Of a DNA stretch of 64,000 nt, positions 60,630 to 64,000 are shown in pieces. Each line of letters starts with the position of its first letter. Within the stretch, counting starts at the first letter, position 1. The notes beneath the pieces were generated by a model, which ran no database searches, was not told the DNA's origin, and saw only the letters and a program-made list of their open reading frames with translations. This stretch comes from CAZCCC01 sp964535715 (GTDB taxonomy: Bacteria > Patescibacteriota > Patescibacteriia > Buchananbacterales > UBA6539): assembly GCA_964535715.1 (NCBI GenBank), contig CAZHUO010000002.1, positions 42,822-106,821 on the forward strand. Direction: 5' to 3'. The position numbers and the translations under genes are program-made.

Positions 60630-60694
60630 AAAGTGTTCTTGTGTCAATAACTGATGCGAGAAAAATCGAACGTTACAAAATAGGAGAAGAAATA

Positions 60695-61477
60695 ATGAGA
60701 ATTAAAAGCGTTGCTGTAATAACCCCGGTCTATAATGAACCGGCTGATTTAATTCGAAAATTGGTTGAGACGGTTGAAAGGAAAAAGCCATTGCTTAGGC
60801 AAAACAACGTTGGTCTTAATCATTTTTTTCTCGATGATGGCGCAAGGGATTTTCCCGATGAATTTTTGCGTAAAAGGCTTGTTTGCCACGAGCAAAATCA
60901 GGGTTTGGCAAAAACTCTTATTGACGGTTATCAGGCAATTACCAAAATTGCTTTAAGTCATGATTTAGTTATTAAGATGGACTGTCAGGAACATGACCCT
61001 GATAAAATTTTTGACATTATCTCATTTTTTTCCTCAACAGATATTCAGGCGCTTTTTTTGCCGGTTTATTATTGGGTGAAAGGCCAGCCTAAACCCTCAA
61101 TGAATGAAATTTTGAATGAAATTGGAATTTTTTCCGATTCGCTTTGTCCGATAAGAAAAGACAAGGTATTGGAAATTTATAACCAGAAATTTCCTTTAGG
61201 CTATCAAGCTTTTAGCTTAAGTGCTCTTAAGGCAATTTTGCCGAGATTTGAAAAGGGATATCGGTTGTTTGAGGAAAATTACGGCAAGCCTTCGTGGGGT
61301 TTTGACTTGTTGTCAATAATTTTAGCTGCTCAATTTTGCGGGGATATTGAATTTATTTTCGGCGGCTGGATGACACCATGGGAAGAAAATCGGCCTTTGA
61401 AAAAAATTGAAGAGCAAGCAAAGAGAGCTGCAATGATTATTGATATTGCCAAGAAATTAGGCTGTAAAATAGCCTAG
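60695..61477 (+). CDS. GT2-like glycosyltransferase, atypical
   Basis: About 260 aa from the ATG at 60695, chosen because GGAG stands 10 bp upstream; a GTG at 60641 is the alternative. VAVITPVYNEPADLI, FFLDDGARDF, NQGLAKTLIDGYQAI and VIKMDCQEHDPDKI follow the GT2 order with an unusual D-C-Q in place of DxD. The C-terminal half lacks standard GT2 features (GGWMTPWEENRP near the end). It stands alone between two terminators. Function beyond nucleotide-sugar transfer is not clear. Confidence 0.65.
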   Translation: MRIKSVAVITPVYNEPADLIRKLVETVERKKPLLRQNNVGLNHFFLDDGARDFPDEFLRKRLVCHEQNQGLAKTLIDGYQAITKIALSHDLVIKMDCQEHDPDKIFDIISFFSSTDIQALFLPVYYWVKGQPKPSMNEILNEIGIFSDSLCPIRKDKVLEIYNQKFPLGYQAFSLSALKAILPRFEKGYRLFEENYGKPSWGFDLLSIILAAQFCGDIEFIFGGWMTPWEENRPLKKIEEQAKRAAMIIDIAKKLGCKIA

Positions 61478-61498
61478 ACTGCAAGCCTAGACTATTTT
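61466..61498. terminator. Terminator overlapping the stop of the atypical GT2 gene
   Basis: AAAATAGCCTAG (61466-61477) pairs with CTAGACTATTTT (61487-61498) at 11 of 12 positions. The TAG stop codon is inside the 5' arm. Symmetric A/T flanks suggest it works for both converging transcripts. Confidence 0.75.
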
Positions 61499-61513
61499 TG
61501 CTTCTATTATGCG

Positions 61514-61544
61514 AGCAGTTGTTAAATTAAACAGCTGCTTTTTT
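61514..61544 (+). terminator. Second plus-strand terminator hairpin
   Basis: AGCAGTTGTT (61514-61523) pairs with AACAGCTGCT (61530-61539, one G-U), followed by TTTTT. It backs up the previous terminator in the convergent junction. Confidence 0.7.
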
Positions 61545-61550
61545 AAAATA

Positions 61551-61925
61551 TTATGCTTTCCAAAGCCCATGTAGGTTGCAGTATTCTCGAGCAGTTACAG
61601 TTTCTGCATTAATGCAAAATTCAGCAGTCGGTTCATCGCCCGGTTTAAGGAATTTTTTATATGACTTGCCGTCTGCAATAATTTCAATCCATTCAATATA
61701 GTGTTTTTCTTCCATCGGGTGAGCGACAGTACCAACAGTAACTTTGATGCCATTTTCAGTTTTTTCAATTACTGGCACATGCTTTTCCAAGGCGGCGTCA
61801 ACTGTATTTTCCTGCTGCAGCTTCATCGGTTGGCCGCAGCAGACAAGTTCTCCTGCTCCAGGATGGACCATTTCAACGATATTGCCGCAAATGTTGCATT
61901 TATAAATTTGGTTTTGTGAGGTCAT
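61551..61925 (-). CDS. dfx: Desulfoferrodoxin (superoxide reductase, two-iron class)
   Basis: 124 aa, full length. Center I is the desulforedoxin-like domain with Cys10, Cys13, Cys29 and Cys30 (CNICGN..VCCGQPM). Center II, the superoxide-reducing site, has His49 (EKHVPV), His69, His75 (EEKHYIEW), Cys116 and His119 (YCNLHG). It reduces superoxide to hydrogen peroxide without making oxygen, typical of anaerobes. It is the third gene of a minus-strand redox operon, after a rubredoxin-like peptide that could be its electron donor. Confidence 0.95.
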   Translation of the reverse strand: MTSQNQIYKCNICGNIVEMVHPGAGELVCCGQPMKLQQENTVDAALEKHVPVIEKTENGIKVTVGTVAHPMEEKHYIEWIEIIADGKSYKKFLKPGDEPTAEFCINAETVTAREYCNLHGLWKA

Positions 61926-61988
61926 AGTTTAGTAAATTAGGTAGTTAGGATGTTAGTAAGTTTATAAGTTAGTAAACTAGGAAGTTAA
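61925..61988. repeat. Eight-unit octamer degenerate tandem repeat
   Basis: The eight units (TAGTTTAG, TAAATTAG, GTAGTTAG, GATGTTAG, TAAGTTTA, TAAGTTAG, TAAACTAG, GAAGTTAA) fill the gap between dfx and the thioredoxin reductase gene, with consensus near KAAGTTAG. They touch the dfx start and the stop of its neighbour. Confidence 0.8.
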
Positions 61989-62254
61989 TTTTTGACAAAT
62001 AGTCCACACCAGCAGCGGCCAAGCTTTTCCCAATTATCTTGAGCCTTAAAATTGCAGGGGCAGATCAATTTTAGGTCAGTTTCACGAGTGCCGTCACGCA
62101 AGCGGCAAGGGCATAAGCTCAAGCCGTATTTTTTCTTATTGACCAATATGCCATCAGCTAAAGCATCAACATGAGTAGAATCAGGGTTTAATGCAAAATC
62201 CTTATTCTGACTGAAGCTTGCCCATTTTTTTATTATATCATCTTTTTTAGTCAT
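61985..62254 (-). CDS. ftrB: Ferredoxin:thioredoxin reductase catalytic (beta) chain
   Basis: 89 aa. The six cysteines of the family are in place as three C-x-C pairs: Cys48/Cys50 (CPCR), Cys65/Cys67 (CPCNF) and Cys81/Cys83 (GRCWCGLFV). They bind a [4Fe-4S] cluster beside a redox disulfide. It passes electrons from ferredoxin (or a rubredoxin) to thioredoxin. No variable alpha chain is in the window, which is common in non-photosynthetic organisms. It starts 9 bp after the rubredoxin-like peptide gene. Confidence 0.92.
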   Translation of the reverse strand: MTKKDDIIKKWASFSQNKDFALNPDSTHVDALADGILVNKKKYGLSLCPCRLRDGTRETDLKLICPCNFKAQDNWEKLGRCWCGLFVKN

Positions 62255-62263
62255 AAAATTTTA

Positions 62264-62407
62264 TTATTCCATTATTTTTAAGGCTTCATCTTTTTCTATT
62301 TCTACATAAGCGTTTTCCGCCTTACAAGTAGGGCAGATTTGTGGTCCGGCAATGCCAAAATGAATATCATTGCAGACATTACAGCGGAAATATTTTTTGT
62401 TGGTCAT
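62264..62407 (-). CDS. 47-aa rubredoxin-like (rubrerythrin C-terminal type) peptide
   Basis: A complete 47-codon frame on the minus strand reading MTNKKYFRCNVCNDIHFGIA and then PQICPTCKA. The two CxxC knuckles (Cys9/Cys12 and Cys25/Cys28) and the IHFGIAGPQ loop match the rubredoxin domain of rubrerythrin. It would bind one iron (or zinc) and carry electrons, possibly to superoxide reductase. It is the first gene of the redox operon and is easily missed because of its size. Confidence 0.85.
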   Translation of the reverse strand: MTNKKYFRCNVCNDIHFGIAGPQICPTCKAENAYVEIEKDEALKIME

Positions 62408-62436
62408 ATTTTTTTTCTTATTTTTTAAGCTTTATT

Positions 62437-62445
62437 ATTATAACA
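62437..62445 (-). promoter_or_regulatory. Extended -10 promoter of the redox operon
   Basis: On the minus strand TGTTATAAT (62445-62437) forms an extended -10 element 30 bp before the rubredoxin-like start. No convincing -35 is seen, as expected for extended -10 promoters. Confidence 0.6.
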
Positions 62446-62471
62446 CATTTTAAACGGGAAAAACAGTATTT

Positions 62472-63038
62472 TTAGAGGTATCGCGGAGTTTTTAAAACAT
62501 ATGCCTGCCATTTTTCTTTAAAGCAATCTTTTAGGTGTTTTTCTTCGGCTAAAACCATTTCATGGTGAGTGTATACCATATAAATGAATAAAATTACATT
62601 GTAAAAAGAAAAGGAATACAAAATGCAGGCTAAGCCGAAAAGGTATGCTCCTAAATGCATCGGATTTCTGGTTAAAGAATATATATTTTTTGTTTTTAAA
62701 TCTTTTGGTTTTTCCGACAAGCCCGGCCTTAGTGCTTCTGACATTTCCAAGTGAGAAAAATGAAGCATTATTCCTGACATTATAACTAAAGGAATAATTA
62801 AATAATTTATAAACTGAGGCAAAAAGAAAGTTAAAGGAGCAATTCTAAAAACCTGCATTAAAGCAATAATCCATTGAGTCCACAAAGCGAGTTTTCCCGT
62901 ATAAAAAAGCCAGGGCTTAATCGACGGTCTGCCCCAAAGGCCGTTTTTGTTTTTAAGCTGAATTAAAATTATTCTTGCTACATGAAATAACATTAAACAA
63001 AGCCAAATTGCAATTGTTATATCGGTTATTTTATCCAT
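62472..63038 (-). CDS. ICMT/PEMT-like membrane methyltransferase
   Basis: 188 aa with about five transmembrane helices. NIYSLTRNPMHLGAYLFGL is the SAM-binding helix signature of the isoprenylcysteine carboxyl methyltransferase/PEMT family, and EEKHLKDCFKEKWQAYVLKT followed by PRYL is its usual C-terminal EE..Y..TPRYL motif. Bacterial members methylate phospholipids, quinones or metals; the substrate is unknown here. A GC-rich hairpin lies directly upstream of the start. Confidence 0.82.
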   Translation of the reverse strand: MDKITDITIAIWLCLMLFHVARIILIQLKNKNGLWGRPSIKPWLFYTGKLALWTQWIIALMQVFRIAPLTFFLPQFINYLIIPLVIMSGIMLHFSHLEMSEALRPGLSEKPKDLKTKNIYSLTRNPMHLGAYLFGLACILYSFSFYNVILFIYMVYTHHEMVLAEEKHLKDCFKEKWQAYVLKTPRYL

Positions 63039-63048
63039 AAATATCAGA

Positions 63049-63071
63049 TATGGCGGCTTTAAGCCGCCATA
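63049..63071. other. GC-rich perfect hairpin upstream of the ICMT-like gene
   Basis: TATGGCGGC (63049-63057) pairs perfectly with GCCGCCATA (63063-63071) around a TTTAA loop. It sits between the unknown protein's stop and the ICMT-like start. It lacks a T tract on either strand, so it is more likely an mRNA-processing or translational element than a classic terminator. Confidence 0.55.
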
Positions 63072-63101
63072 TAGAAAGTTATACTTTATTTGAAATTCTG
63101 A

Positions 63102-63866
63102 TTATTTTCCTTTGATCCATCTTTCAAATTCTTGCCCGGGTTTAGATCCCAAGCGCTTATTAAACCATTCATCGGCAATTTCTTGTTCAGTCATTCTAAA
63201 AAGCGATTTTTTGACGCTTAATTTGCTTACTAAATGATCTGTTTGTTTTTCATTTTCGGCTTGGCCTGATAACGCTTTTCCAATTCTTTCTTCGCCTAAA
63301 AGCGGTCCATATTTTTTTATCAATTCTAATTCTTTTTGTTTTCCTTCTTCCAGCCAAGATTTTAAGTTTATTTCTGGCACTTCGGCAACTCTTAATACAT
63401 TTTCGTAATTTTCCCATAAACGGATAATTTCATCAGCACAGGCGATTTCCAGCGATCTTTGATAATCTTTAAATTTTTCCGGATTGGTTTGAACATCATG
63501 AATTGCCGCTGCCTTTGCCATATTTACTTCACGATCATCCCATCTGACATTCTCTTTGAAGCCGCTGTTTGGCCGATTAATAACTTCCTTAAATCTCATT
63601 ACAAATTCAGCTACATTGTTTACGTCAATATTGCCATCTGAATCGCGTACCGGAGAAGGGGGAAATTCGGTGTAAACTTCTTCATAACATTTTAGTATTG
63701 TTTGTTTTTGCTCCATTGGAACATTTTTTATTTCTGCCATCAGTTCTTGACGATTTTTATCGCCGATTTGTCTTGTTTCTTCTCTTCTTTTTACTTCTTC
63801 GGCGGCGCGCTCTTCCTGAGGGGTTTTAGGAAAATTTAATCCTCCAGTAAATCTTCTTTCTGACAT
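63102..63866 (-). CDS. Unknown protein, helical and highly charged
   Basis: 254 aa. Not recognised. The N-terminal ~50 residues are Glu/Arg-rich (PQEERAAEEVKRREETRQ) and likely disordered or coiled coil. The middle has VRDSDGNIDVNNVAEFVMRF and MAKAAAIHDVQTNPEKF, and the C-terminus is helical (MTEQEIADEWFNKRL). No signal peptide, membrane segment, metal-binding or catalytic motif is visible. It is probably cytoplasmic. A weak promoter-like ATGACA/TAAGAT pair lies in the AT-rich 130 bp upstream. Confidence 0.6.
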   Translation of the reverse strand: MSERRFTGGLNFPKTPQEERAAEEVKRREETRQIGDKNRQELMAEIKNVPMEQKQTILKCYEEVYTEFPPSPVRDSDGNIDVNNVAEFVMRFKEVINRPNSGFKENVRWDDREVNMAKAAAIHDVQTNPEKFKDYQRSLEIACADEIIRLWENYENVLRVAEVPEINLKSWLEEGKQKELELIKKYGPLLGEERIGKALSGQAENEKQTDHLVSKLSVKKSLFRMTEQEIADEWFNKRLGSKPGQEFERWIKGK

Positions 63867-64000
63867 AGTTTTGCTAGTTAATTATTATTCAATATTATCT
63901 TATCATAATTTATTGAACATGTCATTATAAATATATTTAGGGATAACGTTATATTCTAAATAGAAATGCGACATAGAATGATATAATTACAAGGTATCAA

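Noticed and set aside
1..64000. Alternative genetic code with TGA as glycine or tryptophan (as in Gracilibacteria/Absconditabacteria)
   Set aside because: Many genes end cleanly at TGA, often in ATGA overlaps with the next start, and proteins keep full family length.

Overview
This window is AT-rich and almost fully coding. It reads as a chromosomal segment of a Patescibacteria (CPR, Parcubacteria-like) bacterium. That is inferred from four things: a surface protein with the SLIK..AVYYLGADGKRY motif typical of that phylum, a DUF5667 protein translationally coupled to a small sigma factor, paired O-antigen-ligase/TPR proteins, and compact operons with few Shine-Dalgarno sites. TGA is used as a stop throughout, so the code is standard. 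I found no tRNA, rRNA, CRISPR array or transposase.

Layout. 1-5 kb: an ECF-like sigma factor (cut by the window edge), a DUF5667 membrane protein, then a long structured leader and a 1189-aa S-layer-like protein ended by a strong terminator. 5.1-5.7 kb: palindromic repeats around a GIY-YIG nuclease gene. 5.8-13.2 kb: a TPR protein, an O-antigen ligase and a CotH-kinase/beta-helix protein followed by VTC and DUF4956 proteins. 13.2-33 kb: a dense glycan block with a nucleotide-sugar dehydrogenase, seven GT4-type and several other glycosyltransferases, four methyltransferases, an asparagine-synthase-type amidotransferase, a B12-binding radical SAM protein, a DegT aminotransferase, a small SMR-type transporter and a GT-C-like membrane protein.

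33.0-50.1 kb is a sharply bounded transcription unit. It opens with a near-perfect sigma-70 promoter in front of a helix-turn-helix gene and closes with a terminator. It holds an ABC exporter, a KpsC/S-like capsule transferase, a deacetylase, NeuB/NeuC/NeuA for nonulosonic (sialic-type) acid, a PQ-loop protein, two methyltransferases, a sulfotransferase, a three-domain pyruvate kinase-like/ATP sulfurylase/APS kinase fusion, a CysQ-type PAP phosphatase, and a GT2/SDR/RfbH-like set that suggests a deoxysugar. The most striking item is this self-contained sulfate activation, transfer and recycling set, with a pyruvate kinase domain fused to the PAPS synthetase and no sulfate-reduction genes nearby. 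The likely output is a sulfated, nonulosonate-bearing surface glycan.

50.1-61.5 kb: a WbaP/WcaJ-type priming transferase, a second O-antigen ligase/TPR protein, a subtilase with an FG-GAP-type propeller, GtrA, a UDP-glucuronate decarboxylase-like SDR, GT2 enzymes and DUF2304. 61.5-64 kb on the minus strand: a redox operon (rubredoxin-like peptide, ferredoxin:thioredoxin reductase catalytic chain, superoxide reductase), an ICMT-like methyltransferase and an unknown protein. Short degenerate tandem repeats (5 x 7 bp three times, 8 x 8 bp once) and a 250-bp intergenic block of nested inverted repeats are further unexplained structures.
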